Assembly: GCA_023213395.1 (NCBI GenBank)
Contig: CM041465.1
Span: 122,395,741-122,459,740, forward strand
Direction: 5' to 3'
Length of the DNA stretch: 64,000 nucleotides
Source of the DNA: Cycas panzhihuaensis
Taxonomy: Eukaryota > Cycadophyta
Part shown: in pieces, positions 20,669-33,010 of the stretch
Numbering within the stretch: position 1 is the first letter of the stretch
Layout of the letters: each line of letters opens with the position of its first letter
Position numbers and translations under genes: made by a program
Notes under the pieces: model-generated
Told to the model about the DNA's origin: nothing
What the model saw: the letters and a program-made list of their open reading frames with translations, nothing else
Databases searched by the model: none

Positions 20669-22027
20669 TCATGCGTAGAACTTCTTGAGGAACTTCCCGT
20701 TGATCGCTTTCTCAAATTCTAGGCCTTCCAAGGTGGCGATCCTGTAGGTGCCGTTATCGAGGCTTTCGAGAACGACGAAGGGGCCTACCCATTTGGGCCC
20801 AAATTTGGCCAAGCGATCGTAAAAGTATTCCAACTTGAGGACATGGTCCCCAGGGCATAAAGGACGAGCACGAAGGCATTTATCGTATGTCCTTTGTAGG
20901 CGGGCTTTCGAAGCGAGATCCACTTGATAAGCTATTAAGCACCTCTCGTCTAGGGCTTCAAGGTCCAGGAGGCGAGCCTGACGAATAGACTCCTCGTCGA
21001 TAAGGCCTCAAAGGGAAACCTGTAGAGAGGGGATCTCCACTTCCAGTGGGAGTACCGCCTCAGTTCCGTAGACTAAAGAGAATGGAGTCATTCCAGTAGC
21101 CGTGCAGATGGAAGTGCGATAAGCCCATAGGGCAGAAGGGAGTTGGATATGCCAATCTCTTTGAGATTGGGCAACGGTCTTCTTTAGAATGTTGACAAGG
21201 GTTTTGTTGAAGGATTCAACTTGCCCGTTTGCTTGGGGATAATAAGGGGATGACGTCTTATGCGAGATTTTAAATTTCTCGCATAACTCGTCCATCTCCT
21301 TGTTATAGAAGGAAGTTCCATTATCTGTAATTAGGACATCTGGAATTCTGAAATGGTAAATAATATGCTGGTAGATGAAGGTGGCTATCGTCTTACTAAG
21401 CGTAGTGGACAGGGGGATTGCCTCTGCCCATTTAGTGAAGTATTCGGTAGCGGTTAAGATATATTTATATTGTGTAGAAGATGGCGGCAATATAGCACCA
21501 ATGAGGTCTAAACCCCATTTCGAAAATGGCCACGAAGATATGATAGGGTGTAAAGCCTTGGAAGGCACATGAGAGATATTGGCGTGCTCTTGTTATCGCC
21601 AACATCTAAGGGCATAGGCGTGGGCGTCCTTGAACAAGGACAACCAGTAATAACCCATGCAAAGGATCCTTTAGGCCATGGACTGGCCCCCAAAGTGGCC
21701 TCCACAAATACCATGGTGGCATTCGCGGAGTATTTGGTTCGCTTTGCCAGGAGCGACGCAACAAAGCAGGATCCTATCGAAGGATCTCTTGTACAACACT
21801 TCGTCTACGAGGAAGTGTTGCCTAGCGGTAGTGTAGATACGCGATCTAACCTTATTACTGGCTTCAGGGCGATATTCTTGCTGAGTCAGATATCACACAA
21901 TGTCGCCATACCACTCGTTATCAGCGAGCAGGTGAGGAGAAGCATCTCGGATGGTCATAATAGACTTATCGGGGAAAGAGTCATCAACAGGAAAGTCGCT
22001 CGCGTTGGGGATGGCAACATCAGCTAA
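20669..22027 (-). pseudogene. E2 integrase
   Basis: Read on the minus strand from 22027 there is a degraded zinc-finger part (HHGICGGHFGG, then CWR). The DDE core (21008-21568) has Asp in KWGLDLIGAI, Asp in VLITDNGTSFYN and Glu in QANGQVESFNKTL, so the catalytic triad is intact. After a TGA at 21008-21010 the C-terminal block (20669-20923) gives RPLCPGDHVLK and FGPKWVGPFVVLE, the GPY/F module. No chromodomain follows, as expected for Tat. All parts share one frame, with stops between them. Confidence 0.9.
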
Positions 22028-23270
22028 TTATTCTGCCACTATCATTCGCTTCTTCGACTTCCTGTTAATGACTTGCAAGCCGAACTCTTGAAGTAGGACG
22101 GCCCAACGACCTGCCCTACCCATCAAGTCCGAACCCGTAAGCAAGTAACGCAAGGGATTGGATTGAACGATCACCTTGGTTGTATTGCCGAGCAAGTAAT
22201 GCCTAAACTTCTTGGTCACATAGACTAAGGAGAGGCATTCCTTCTCAGCGGGAGGATAGTTTAGTTCAGTGACAATGAGGGTGCGGCTAATAAAATAGAT
22301 AGCCCTCTCGGTTCCTGAGTCATCCTTGTGTGCGAGCATCGCGCCCAAGGATTCATCGGTTGCCGAGGTGTATAGGATGAAGGGCCTATCGAAGCAAGGA
22401 GGCACCAATGTGGGAGTAGAAACAAGAGCTTCCTTGAGTCCTACAAAGGCTTGTTGGGTCTTATCAGACCAAACAAATGGGGCTCCTTTCTTCAATAGGT
22501 TCGTAAGAGGCTTGACGTTTATGGCAAAATTTGCCAAGAAACACCTCAGAAAACCAAGCCTACCTAGAAACGACTTAATTTATCATTGGGTTCTAGGCAG
22601 CGGCATGTCAAGGACTGCCTTGACTTCTTCCAGGTCAATTTGGATTCCTTGTTGCAACACAAGGAAACCCAAGAGTTTGCCTGAAGTGACGACGAATACG
22701 CATTTGAGCAGGTTCAAACTGACATGATACTTGCAACATCTTGTGAAGATGGCGCATAAGTCAGATGGATGATGGGCTCTCGTATGTGAAAGACCTATCA
22801 TGTCATCCATGAAGACCTCCAATGTATTATTGATGAGGTCATGGAATATGAAATGCATGGCTCTTTGATAAGTAGCCCCTGCATTCTTAAGACCAAAGGG
22901 CATTACCTTGTAGGCAAAAGTACCCCATGGTGTAGTGAAGGTTGTCTTGTGGCGGTCTTCAAGAGAAATCTGAATTTGATTATAGCTGGAGAAGCCATCC
23001 ATTAAGGACATAACTTCGAATCCAGTTGTACGATCCATTATTTGATCAATGAAGGGAAGAGGAAAGTTGTCCTTAGGACAAGCGTTGTTTATGTTGTGGA
23101 AGTCGACACATATGTGAATAGTCCCATTCTTTTTGGCAACAGGAACGATATTCAATACCCACTTAGAGTAATCGATGGAAGAAATGAGTCTCGCATCCAG
23201 AAGCTTCTCAACCTCCATCTTAACGGTGGTTGAAAGCTTCGAGTGAAGGGGATGCTACTTCTGACATACA
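22028..23270 (-). pseudogene. E2 reverse transcriptase and first RNase H
   Basis: RT (23218 down to 22583) shows MEVEKLLDARLISSIDYSKW, WVLNIVPVAKKNG, ICVDFHNINNACPKDNFPLP, the first Asp region SLMDGFSSYNQIQI, VMPFGLKNAGATYQRAM, and the catalytic box as VFMDDMIGL. After a stop the gypsy RNase H (22537-22028) has LYTSATDESLGAML and NYPPAEKECLSLV. The third acidic site, usually TDQPL, reads VQSNPL, so this RNase H has lost a catalytic Asp while the extra one at 9316 keeps all. Same frame as gag, protease and integrase. Confidence 0.9.
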
Positions 23271-23328
23271 GAGCGAGCGTTAGGAATGGTCGTAAGGTTA
23301 TGCGTGACAATGGAGGGGTCAATCCCCT

Positions 23329-24261
23329 TCATGTCCGAAAGCGATCCATAAATACATTCTGTAATTCCTGGAATATGAGGGAGTATTCCCTTACTTCATC
23401 ATAGGTACATTCTGCCCCTACCTTAATGATCTTATCTGGGGCAAGGACTATGTCCTGAGTTGCCCCCATGCACATAGTATTTCCCTCCTTAAAATGGAGG
23501 GGGGCAAGATGAATAGGAAGAGACGCAACAGAAGAAGGGATTGGGTCTGCTAGTGTGGACCTAATCGCTAGGATCTTCTGGTGGCCAAGCTTATGGTGAC
23601 CAGAAGGTAAACTGGGCGTGGAGCTGGCTAAGTACTCCAGTAAAGCCTCGTCGTCTTCGAAGTAGTCCACCCAATGGATGACCTGACTTCAAATGGATAA
23701 GGTGCGGGATAGCGTGGGAGTGATAGGACCAGTATAGCCTAAAAGCTGCCCATCATCCCTAAGGGACTCTAGGGGAGGGTCAGGGAGAGGTCCCTTGTCA
23801 AAAGCAAGAGGGAAACTCTCAACATCATCACCTACGAAAGGTGATGGAATGGAAGAGCTAAGGGCCTGATGACCGACATACGCAATGACATATGACATGT
23901 GAAAGTGACCGAGCTCTATAACAAAAGGGGTCCTAGGAGGAAACCTAGGACTAGGAGGATGCCCCACACTAGTGCGGAGAAACAAAACTGGGTGAGGACA
24001 ATCCTCATCCTCACTATGGGACCCGTCATCGCCAAACATGGCGAGGTACCCATAGCTTCCGACACCAATTGGGACGAAACGTATTAAATCAGGGGAAGAA
24101 GATACGTGATCTTCTTCGCGGTAAGAGGAATCAGGGATTCTGATGGAGTAGGTCAAGACATGACCGGAAGGGCATTTGTTTCCCTTCATATAGCCATGGC
24201 TCGCCTGAGCAGAAGGCCTAGCTGGTTTAGCGAGCGATCGCTCGCAGGAGACAACTTTCAT
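23329..24261 (-). pseudogene. E2 protease-RT linker in a shifted frame
   Basis: Two open blocks (24261-23689 and 23670-23329) share a frame different from the protease before and the RT after. Two compensating indels or one alternative frame must separate them. The sequence is rich in Pro, Ser and acidic residues (FGDDGSHSEDEDCP, DPPLESLRDDGQ) and ends with YSLIFQELQNVFMD, resembling the region just upstream of RT in other gypsy pols. No enzyme motif is visible. Confidence 0.6.
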
Positions 24262-24322
24262 TTACCTGTTATGGATAAATTTAAGTTGCCCCCAATGGGT
24301 GGAATACACAGCTCCCATTTGG

Positions 24323-25030
24323 TCAAGCCATGGTCAACCCGTATGTGTTGTAATCAACGTCAACATCGAGGACAACGATGTCAGTAACGACAGTCTTATC
24401 CTCGAGAGTAAGGGGTATTGAGACAAATCCCAGGGGAGTCTTCTCGCTATTGTCATAACCCTGACATTGCCATGGAACAGGTTCCAAGGCAGAAATGCCA
24501 AGTTCTTGCATGATGCACAAGGGCATGGCATTGACAGAAGAGCTGTTATCTACGACGGTTCTTCGCAAGGTGCAATCAGGAGTATCAATGATAATCGTGA
24601 AAAGGAAGTTCCATTGGCGTTCCCTTCCACTGGACGAGGGAAGATCTCTAGGATCAAAAGAGATGACGGGTTTGTAACTTTGGGTTATGCCCAAAGCATA
24701 AACAGGTACATCATTCGATCCTAGAGCTTCCAAGAGGAGCATTCGTTGCTCGGGGTAACTTCTCAAGATGTCCATGATAGACATCCCGGCAGCCATGGTA
24801 AGATGCTCTTCCACTACGGAGAAGGGCTTACCCCACCCGATGGGTTGGGTAAGGGCTCTCCTGAAGTCAAAGCGACCAAGGCAGACGGGAATGCTCTTGG
24901 GAAGTGCGGGAATCTCTGGAGGGATGGCCTCTAGAGGAGGATCAAGGTGCGATGCAGAAGCAGAGGCACCAGTTGCCTCTTTCGCAACTTGAGACCGAGT
25001 TAAAGCATAGAGGGGAGTGGTCTCAAGCAT
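24323..25030 (-). pseudogene. E2 aspartic protease
   Basis: The open frame of 235 codons has the active site in VVDNSSSVNAMPLCIMQELGI. The Asp is retained, but the usual DGGS/DSGS is NSSS, so activity is doubtful. A hydrophobic flap-like part (KTVVTDIVVLDVDVDYN) and a typical Tat lead-in (WNFLFTIIIDTPDCTLRR) are present. It lies in the same frame as gag and RT. Confidence 0.8.
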
Positions 25031-27334
25031 CTAGATCACCTTCTTTCCCTTATCATGAGACCGCAAAGGTGAAGGAGCACAACGGTCAGGGGAGTGCGAA
25101 GAAGAAGATGAACCCTGCACACCCTTCCCTCTACTATGCGAAGGATGGGAATTGGGGGATCTATCATGATTCCAGTTGTTTCTTTGTTGAACATTACGAT
25201 CACGCTCCCCATGTTTGGGGAATGGATCTCTATGAACAGGTTGATCGAGGTTAGGCCTCAATGCCTGTCTAGGAGATGAATCGTATGGTAGGGCATCACG
25301 TGGGTGTTGCACCCGACAACACAAATCATCGTGGAAGCACTCCCCGTGGATGGAACACCACCTCTTCTCAAGGGGAGGATCGATTCTCCTTGCTTGAGAA
25401 GGTTGGATGTTACCCCCTTTGGGGGGTACGACACGAGAAGCTTGCTGAACTAGTTTATGGGAGGTTAGCGATGAAGGGGATTGGAGTTTAAGCTCCTTCA
25501 TGGTGCACTCGAATGAGCGAATAACGGAAGTAAGAGGGTCTAAAGTCCTCTCAGTAAGATGAGAGATAGACCTAACAGGCTACGAAGGTTTGGTTTCCTT
25601 CAATGGGGGAGGTGCCTCACGGTGTTGTGAGGGCTTAGGAGGCTTCTTGAGTCCAGCTTGGATCTCAATGGCCTCCAACACCAAGCACTGCGTGATCGTG
25701 GAGTCGCATGTGGTTGCCCCCATCTTAAGGACTTCCACATGTACTTTGGGGCGAAGTACATTGACGAAGAGATCTCGCTTCAACTCTTCAGGCAACGTGG
25801 CCTTAGTAAAGTCAAGGAGATCATGAAAGCGTCGCACAAAGTCACGATTCATTTCATCATGACCTTATTTAAGCGACAGGAGCGCCTTCATTCCGCTTTT
25901 AAATGGGTGAGCTACGTCAAAATAGTTAACGAATTTGTCCACCAATTGCTGGAATGAGTAAATGGAATGGGCGGGGAGATGGTAAAACCACTTAAGGGTG
26001 TCGCCCTATAAGGATCGTGAAAATAGCTTCATTAGAATGTGGTCGTAAGCCCAATAATCAATGCACGCCATAGAGAAACTACGCACATACTCGGTTGGGT
26101 CTTGCGATGAAGTTCCATCGAATCTAGGAACTTCAGGTGGGTGAGGCAGCAGGTTAGTCCTTAGCGCCTCAACGGATAATGGCGTTGACCTATAGTCCAT
26201 GAAGGGATGTGTCCTTACATGGGCCAACAGATCGATGACCGGTAAAGGAACAGGAATGGATGGGGGTGGTAAACCGATCCCTCCTTAGGGCAATGCCCCT
26301 TGTTAGAAAGGGGGTTACAGATAAACGCCTTGGAAAGGAGGTATGTTCCCTTGCGAAGGCGTGGTAACAAGAGTTGTGCTAGATGGCAAAAACGAGGGGT
26401 GCGGGATCAGATTTTACCCATATGGGCCACCTGTAGGTGGTACAACTCCATATGGGTGCAACGGGTCCACCCCATAAGCAGGAAGATGGTTTCCCCTACC
26501 CTGCCCTCAAGGTTGAGACGTGTAACCTGGGGGCACGTAAAAGGAAGGACTACCAGATGAGTTTTAAACGTACGCAGGAGTGGGTCCCACATAGTTAATA
26601 GTAGCGGCATTAGTAGGGCCTTAAGGCCTACTAGGAAATGTATATGCCATGTTTGAAGGTGGCACATTTGTTTGACTCGAAATAGGCATGTTAACCCCAA
26701 GTTAGGGAAAGGACATACCATGAACATGCCCTAAAGAAACAAGATTATGGCTAGGAATGGGTGGCGCAACACTTGCCCTGGAAACTATTGTGGACATAGC
26801 ACGGGATGAGTGCATGCAAGTAGAAGAGTCATGTGTTATAGGAAGCACAGGTGTAGATGAAGAAGAAGTTATGCCGCGCAACATTTCTTCAAACCACTTG
26901 GGATGTGATTGACGACGAGTTGCTCGAAAGTACTCGCTGAGTGCTTCAACCATATCGGCAGGAGAGGTATCCTCATAGCTATATGAGGTCAACGGGATCT
27001 CGAATGTTGGGGACCTCTCAGGGCGCTCCTCATAAGGTTTACCCATAGGACGGTGAGTCTCATGAGGAGGTGAATCTTCTACCGTATGGATAGAAGAATG
27101 AAAGTCAGCAAGACGAAACTGGTCATCTAGATAATAGATGGAATCATTGCCCCCATGGGCAGATTCTAGAATAGATGTGGGAAACTCCTGAGTTCCCGCA
27201 ACCATGGTATGATAAGCCCAATCGGACGGGTAACCTTCCATTGTTGAATTGGGATCCGACGATGGAAGGGAACAAGGCGATGGGGCTTCTAACAACAGCG
27301 GCAGACCTCGCAAGCAATGTGAGAAACATCGCAT
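25031..27334 (-). pseudogene. E2 gag
   Basis: N-terminal block 27334-26702 (Ser/Pro/Thr-rich, with a Tyr-rich acidic part) has no known motif. The retrotransposon gag core is in 26227-25580: PPEVPRFDGTSSQDPTEYVRSF, then LKWFYHLPAHSIYSFQQLVDKF across a stop, and LPEELKRDLFVNVLRP. The C-terminal block 25501-25031 holds a zinc-knuckle-like RWCSIHGECFHDDLCC and a basic, Ser/His-rich tail. All blocks are in one frame, broken by several stops. The 27334 ATG is the first in the frame; the true start may be later. Confidence 0.8.
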
Positions 27335-27487
27335 GCAACGCCTTTGCGAACGTTGTTAGGAGAAAGTAAAGAGAGTATGAAATGAATGCATTGGGGGCTA
27401 CACAACTGAAAAGTAGGATAAGAAAGCTAACTAAAGGTAAGAACACCAATGAAAGGGGGAAGCGATACTAGTTCCCTTACTGGCAGT

Positions 27488-27505
27488 TCCCCAGTATGGT
27501 CGCCA
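27488..27505 (-). promoter_or_regulatory. primer-binding site of E2
   Basis: On the minus strand TGGCGACCATACTGGGGA begins one base after the 5' LTR. TGGCGAC..CTGGGGA sites are common in plant gypsy elements. I do not assign the tRNA. Confidence 0.75.
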
Positions 27506-27506
27506 G

Positions 27507-30055
27507 TAAAATGCTGCCCACGGAATAGTATCCCTATGTTTAGTAAGAGGAATGGGCTATGAAGAAATAAGCTAAGCTAAATGGTAAACCCAACTCATGG
27601 GGCTGCTCGAGGATCATTTCGCTGTGGGAGCGTAGATTCAAAACTGCAAGGTGTCTGGTTGCTTCCAGGTAGCCGTGTAAAGCAAGGCCTTCCTACCCCT
27701 CAGATGGCCGGGAAGAGGAGAAAGCGCCTGGCGCGTTGTGTCTTCTCAAGGAAATGAGAAGGTAACGAAATAGAAAGGCAAGTAAAATATGTCTAGGCAT
27801 AGGCAAAAGAGTGTACAACGCGGGTGGCCCTAGCACAGTATAAACAATCTAACTGTACTAGGCTAACCGATAGCTAAAACAAAGTAAAGCAAACACACAT
27901 TCCTCCTTTCTCCTTTTTAATTCTTTACACGTTCCTAACTACACAAGCATGTACATAAAAGACAGCAGTGTAAAAGAAATATGTAGGCAAAAGAAGAGTA
28001 CTTGGATCTTGCATCTGAATGGAGTGCTACTTGTCCCTTTAGTTCCTGCTCCTTCCTACTCCGCTTGTTGCGCATACGATGTCGATCGGTGATAGTTACC
28101 GTAAGTAACCAAAGAGGGGCTAACTTACCTCCACTTAAACATGCGAAAGCAAAAAGCGGAAAAGAAACAAAAAAGCATGAAAGAACAAGAAATGCATTAA
28201 CACAGGCCTAACCTGAAATGGGACTCGTTCTATGTGTAGCTCCACTAACGTGAGATCCTGCAAGCAAGTCAAGCGAGTATCTCCCTCTCGGAAGAAGGGC
28301 CACAAAGATATCGAGTATATATGCTAAATAAAAATGAAACTACATAAATCTATGCTAAGCATCAATATGTAGCAAAGTGAAATAACAACATGCAATAAAA
28401 AAAACTCCCGCCAACATACACCACAGGCACACCCAAAAAAAAGGAAAAGAGTATAGCCTCGGAATGGCTAACTCACCCACATAAGATCTCCACAGAACTT
28501 GGAAGGGAGAAACAGGCTGGCAACAAGGTCATGGGGCAACAAATAGTAAAAAGAAGGGAGTAATGGAAAGGTTTGGGGCTTAGGTAGGGCCCAACACTGA
28601 CGGATGGAAGTCTAAAACCGGCATGGCAACGGGTTGCCAACACTAGTTTTAGCTTTGAAACTAGATTCCCCAAATTCCCTTAACCCGATTCCTAAGAAGG
28701 CACAAGAGACAAAGGGAAAGAAGATAAGGGACAAAACCCTTGGGGAGAAGGGCAGCAAGGGGGACGGAACCCCGCCTACTTCCCTCAAATCTTCTTTATG
28801 TTGCCCCTTTGCAACAGCCAACTAAGAAAGGGTTGAGAGGGATGATTTAGGAAGAATAGTAATGTCTCAAAAGAAGAAAGGAAATGGTGCTAATCAAGTG
28901 CAACAACATAAAGCTACACAAACTATAAATTTTATTCACCCAAAAAAAACATAGAAGGAACAAGAACAACACAAATTGCAGGTAAGAGTGGAGAGTAACT
29001 TGTTGGGAAGACCCAAACATACATTTGCTGTTAGGAAATAGCAGGAAAACAACAGTATATAGTGAAGAATAGTGGCAGGTTTTTACAAGAGTGAAGTGTG
29101 GAAGGATCTTTGTAGATTTGTAGCCTTAGTAGTTGGCCCTTTAGATGAGCTTTTGGTAGAAAAACTTCCTTGAAACCTTAATCACTTGCTAGAAGATGTG
29201 AACGCTACTGTTGAGAGCTGTAAGGGGCAGCAATGGTCCCTACAAATCCAGCTTGTAGCAGTGTCTTCTCCTTGTGGCAGGTTTTTGTCAATGTTATGTA
29301 TGTCTTTCTATGGAATTTGAGTAGAAAGTTAGAAAAATGAGCAAAAGATCTGCGGAATGACAAGGGAAACTCCCTTTATCCCCCTGTTCACTACAGGTGA
29401 ACGTTGGGGATGTCAGGGCGATGCGAATCGATTGACGCCACGTGGTAGTTCTACAAAAAAATGGAAACTGTCACGTGGTTCTCTTTTTTTTTTAATTTCA
29501 AACAACCGTATTGCGGTAAACTTGTGATCAAGAATAAAGACCGCAGTACCGCTAAGTTTATAGCAGACGATCGAAACAAAAAGAAAAAAAGTAGAAACAT
29601 AAGGTTTTGAAGTAAAAATTAAGACTAAAAATAAACTGGAGCAACTGGGGGAATGCTCAGGTAATGGGCAAGTAGCCAAAATAATGAAATAAGTCCCAAC
29701 TAAGGATTAAATCAGGCTTAGGAGGGACTGCAACATGAGTAACATGTTGTAACGAGAGCAAACAGGACTGACTGAAACATCTTGAGAGACCGTGGAGACA
29801 AATTGGGTGGCTGTGCGCCATACGGGGTGTAGCATTCACTGAGGAATGCCCCCGTTGTGAGTCGTCATAGGCTGATGAGGTGTCGTAAGCACATGCATTA
29901 TGAGCAAGTAGAGAAGCAATGCATGCAGGCATACATATGTCAAGCAATCTACATTAAATAATCTTAATCAAGCATGGGCAGGAAAAGGTAAGAATGTATA
30001 CCTGAACATACCTGCATCGATGCGTCTCAAGTCCATTCCCAGTAGCTGGGAAACA
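27507..30055 (-). repeat. 5' LTR of E2
   Basis: This is the 2549-bp partner of 6409-8955. Its lower end reads TAAAATGCTGCCC against TGAAACGCTGCCC in the other copy, so the terminal CA (minus strand) has decayed to TA. A block at about 27587-27632 is unrelated or strongly diverged from the other LTR. The internal frame 28634-28825 equals 7527-7718 and is not recognised. Confidence 0.92.
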
Positions 30056-30060
30056 GAATC

Positions 30061-30133
30061 CTAGACCTTTGATTGGCTAGTTTTATCTTATAAGTGGTAT
30101 GAGAACATGTTGTCCTTGTACCATGATTTAATA
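30061..30133 (+). repeat. 3' LTR of E1, second part
   Basis: These 73 bp continue the E1 LTR after E2 (CTAGACCTTTGATTGGCTAG.. to TTTAATA) and match 1795-1867. The TSD AATGA follows at 30134-30138. Confidence 0.9.
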
Positions 30134-30138
30134 AATGA

Positions 30139-31074
30139 GCCACTCATAAATACAAGTAGGTCATTAAAGTAGTACAATCATAGAGAGAAAGAAGACATTG
30201 GTAAAATTTTTGTATTTAGATCAATATTTTTTTCTATAGTTTTTAAAAATTTAACTTAGGTTCATATTCTATTGAGTTCTACTATCTTGTAGCCCCCCAT
30301 TCACTAAGCTTATAGGTCATATAATAGAGCTAAGTGATTAGATGTTCATTTTCTAAAAGAGGCTTACCAACATTTTTAAAGAGCTTACCTCATTTTTAAG
30401 CACTAGTACCTATTTGAAGAGATATAACTTGTATATTTAGACCTCTTTTTCTAAGCCATCAATGTCATTATGTTCTATATTTTATTTTTTAAATGAGTGT
30501 CACACTCATATGTCAGGTTTGTTTTTTATGGTTCATTTAATATTTTAAAGTTAATGCAATATCTTCATAGCTATTTATATATTAAGGGGCTTTCATTAAC
30601 ATTTAGACCTACTTGTACTCTTTGGGATATAACTTTGTCATAAAATATCATATTTAGGTCTAATCTAAAATGTTGTAATCTCAATTTATTTATCCATAAA
30701 ACAAGTGATGATTTGATCTTGTTTGATATACTTTTTAATGCTCAAACTTGATGTATATTTTATGGGATTCTTGTGAGATGATCCCTTAAGCAAATCATTG
30801 CATAAAGATCTTATTATAACTCAAATTTAATATAAAAAAATATCATTTAGAGGTCGTTAAGTCCTAATTAGGACATATGTGCATATGCTAAAGTTGATGT
30901 AGGATAATTTATGATGTGTTTGACTGGTCTTTATTCCTATTTCTGGTGTTTTTTTAAACTTTCATCTTACTTTATATTTTCAAGTACCTTACTCCTTTTT
31001 TTAAGTGCTATACTTTCAAGCATCCTTATTTATTAAGGCATCTTTTTTATTATGTTTTTAGTGTAAATAATGTA
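30139..31074. other. non-coding leader-like region before copia C2
   Basis: About 940 bp of AT-rich sequence with no open frame and no match that I can see to the LTR at the other end of C2 (from 41319). Words such as TTTTTAAGCACT, TTTAGACCT and CTCATTTTTAAGC recur loosely. It could be the 5' leader or a decayed 5' LTR of C2. Confidence 0.4.
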
Positions 31075-32000
31075 ATGGTACCCAAATTTAATGGCATAAA
31101 TTATTTAAATTGGAGTAAAGGAATGAACCTAACATTTACTTCTAAAGATATGTAAGGCTTAATTTCAAATGGTTATAGTCCAATAGATTAAAATGTCGCT
31201 ATGGACAAAATAAAGGTCTTAAAGGAAAATAAGAAGAAAGATGACAAAGTTCTCACATTCATCTTACACACTGTATATAATCACATCTTTTCACGAGTCA
31301 AGAAGGTAACAACATTAAAGGAGTCTTGGGATGCATTGAACACCACTTATAGAGCTACAATAACAAACTTATAAATTTTAAGAACTAAATTAAAAAACTA
31401 TCATATGAATCATAATGAAGAGGTTAATTACTTTATCACCAAAATGCAATGGCTAGTTAATCAAATGAAGTCCCTAAGAGAGGATACTAATTAGCAAAGT
31501 ATTGTAAAGAAAATTTTTAAATGTCTAGGAAAACTAAAGAAGTTTGAAATAGTTGCCACTAGTATAAAAGTATCTAAAAATCTTACTAAATTAAAAGTTG
31601 ATCAACTTATTGGTATATTACTATCTGTTGAGGAGAAAACAAATGGAAGTGAGTCTTTAGAGTATGCATTTACCCCAAAGACCAGTATTAAGCCACCTTA
31701 TAAAGGTTAAAGTTCAAGAGGAAGGAGTGAACCCTCTAGAGTTACAAATTAATATGCTAGGGGATAAACTTATAGAAACTAAGGATAATTTTATGGAAAT
31801 TAATGATAATTTCATAGGAACCAAGGACAATGATTTAGAAATCAAAGGCAAGACTATGGAACATAAAACTCTAGATGTAGAGAACAAAGCCCTAGAGAAA
31901 GAAATTAAGGGAAAAGGAGTAGAATCCCTAAATGAAGAGAAAGAAGAATAATATAATGTTCTTATTATAAGAGGTGTGAATGTTTAGCAAATAATTACTT
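31075..32000 (+). pseudogene. copia C2 gag
   Basis: From ATG 31075 the frame reads VPKFNGINYLNWSKGMN, the usual start of a copia gag (target of the UBN2-type domain), then KESWDALNTTY, NYHMNHNEEVNYFITKMQWLV and LIGILLSVEE. Stops occur at several points. The 31664-31951 open frame is a +1 variant with Lys/Glu/Asn-rich repeats (LEIKGKTMEHKTLDVENKAL) and may be the linker after a shift. A possible knuckle remnant (RCECLANNYF) is near 31970. Confidence 0.75.
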
Positions 32001-32454
32001 TCTTAAAAAGTCTAACATTGAAAGAGTAGCTATTAATATAACCATATAAGAGCTAAGTGAAAATAAGAGGCTCTTACCATAAAGCCTCATGATTAATAAA
32101 GAAGATAATAGTTGGTATATTAATTTAAGGTATTTCACACGTGACTTATAGTAGGGAATGTATTAAGAAGATAAATAATTCTTAAAAAAGTAAGATAATA
32201 TTTAAGGACAACACTATCCAAGAAGCAATAGATAAGGGAAATGTGTCTATTCAAATAAATTTTAGAGAAACTAAGTACATCAATGATATACTTCATGTTC
32301 CTATATTAAAAAAGAACTATGTATTAGTTGGCCAATCGATAGAATAAAAATATAAAGTTATTTTTTATGATGGAGAGTGTATAATTAGAGATAAGTTAAA
32401 AAATAAAGCCTTGTTGGCTAAGGGTCAAATGATAAATGATAAGTTATTTAAGTT
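32001..32454 (+). pseudogene. copia C2 protease and pre-integrase part
   Basis: This is a degraded region between gag and integrase. Fragments WYINLRYFTRDL and the segment ending IRDKLKNKALLAKGQMINDKLFKL correspond to the copia protease and the start of the GAG-pre-integrase module, with stops and frame changes throughout. The LINE 3' end joins at 32455. Confidence 0.55.
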
Positions 32455-32699
32455 CTTTTTTTTAATTAGGTACAAATAGATAGGATTTTACAAGGGCCCC
32501 AACCCTTTACAATAGCTATCTTTTAGCTAATAGAATGGCCATGACAAGCCCATAGCCTACCTAAACCTCCTACTAGATCTAGCTACCCACCCTACCATAA
32601 TAAGCCTAGTGAATAACTCTCCTACTGTAAACCAGGCATATCCTCAATAACTAGACTCATAACCTTTTCAAGAATTACCTCCCTGTAATAATAAGAACT

Positions 32700-33010
32700 C
32701 ATATGAATGACTCCCTAGTTGGCCAACCTATCAACCACTCTGGTCGTCTCCCTATAAGTGTGGTTTACCTGGATGTTCTCCCATCTCCTAAGGGTATCAT
32801 GCATATCTTTGATCAAGGCAGCTACTTTGTAGTCATGCTCTATCAATCCTTTGAGTAGATTGATAACATTTAAGGAGTCCCCTTCAATAATCATCTTCTT
32901 ACAACCATGCTCAACATCTATGCCCACCGCTTTCTGCATGGCTGCCATTTCAGCTCTATAATTAGTTTATTGCCCGTAGTACTCTACAAAGGCCCACATG
33001 ACCTCCCATT
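32700..33010 (-). pseudogene. LINE RNase H domain
   Basis: A plant-LINE RNase H of the RVT_3 type: NYRAEMAAMQKAV with catalytic Glu, MIIEGDSLNVINLL with Asp, and VNHTYRETTRVVDRLAN with the final Asp. It ends the ORF2 polyprotein. The upstream part is broken by a stop just before MAAM. Confidence 0.85.

Larger units (their letters stand above)
6409..30055 (-). mobile_element. E2: giant Ty3/gypsy retrotransposon, Tat type, with second RNase H and antisense gene
   Basis: The element has LTRs of 2547 and 2549 bp and a perfect 5-bp TSD, GAATC (6404-6408 and 30056-30060). The ends are TG..CA in the 6409-8955 copy. Its span is 23.6 kb, about 16.6 kb without nested E3. Transcription order on the minus strand is 5' LTR (27507-30055), PBS, gag, protease, RT, RNase H, integrase, a long tail, an archaeal-type RNase H, PPT and 3' LTR. 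An extra RNase H and antisense extra ORFs are both known in the Tat clade, which is why I assign it there. Most coding blocks lie in one frame with many stops, so it is defective. The LTRs look about 93% identical by eye. Confidence 0.92.
1375..30133 (+). mobile_element. E1: non-autonomous LTR retrotransposon (LARD-like), split by E2
   Basis: Two related LTRs (1375-1867; 5991-6408 joined to 30061-30133) bound an internal region of about 4.1 kb that shows no gag or pol. The 5-bp target-site duplication AATGA is present at 1370-1374 and 30134-30138. The LTR ends are TATTAAA or TGTTAAA at the start and TTTAATA at the end. The canonical TG..CA ends therefore seem to have decayed by transitions. 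A PBS-like site follows the first LTR and a polypurine tract precedes the second. Without the E2 insert E1 would be about 5.1 kb. The LTRs look about 85% identical by eye, making E1 the oldest member of this nest. It would depend on enzymes of another, probably copia-type, element. Confidence 0.85.

Noticed and set aside
24904-25254. Plus-strand ORF of 116 codons
   Set aside because: It is opposite the gag and protease frames of E2 and has no recognisable domain.
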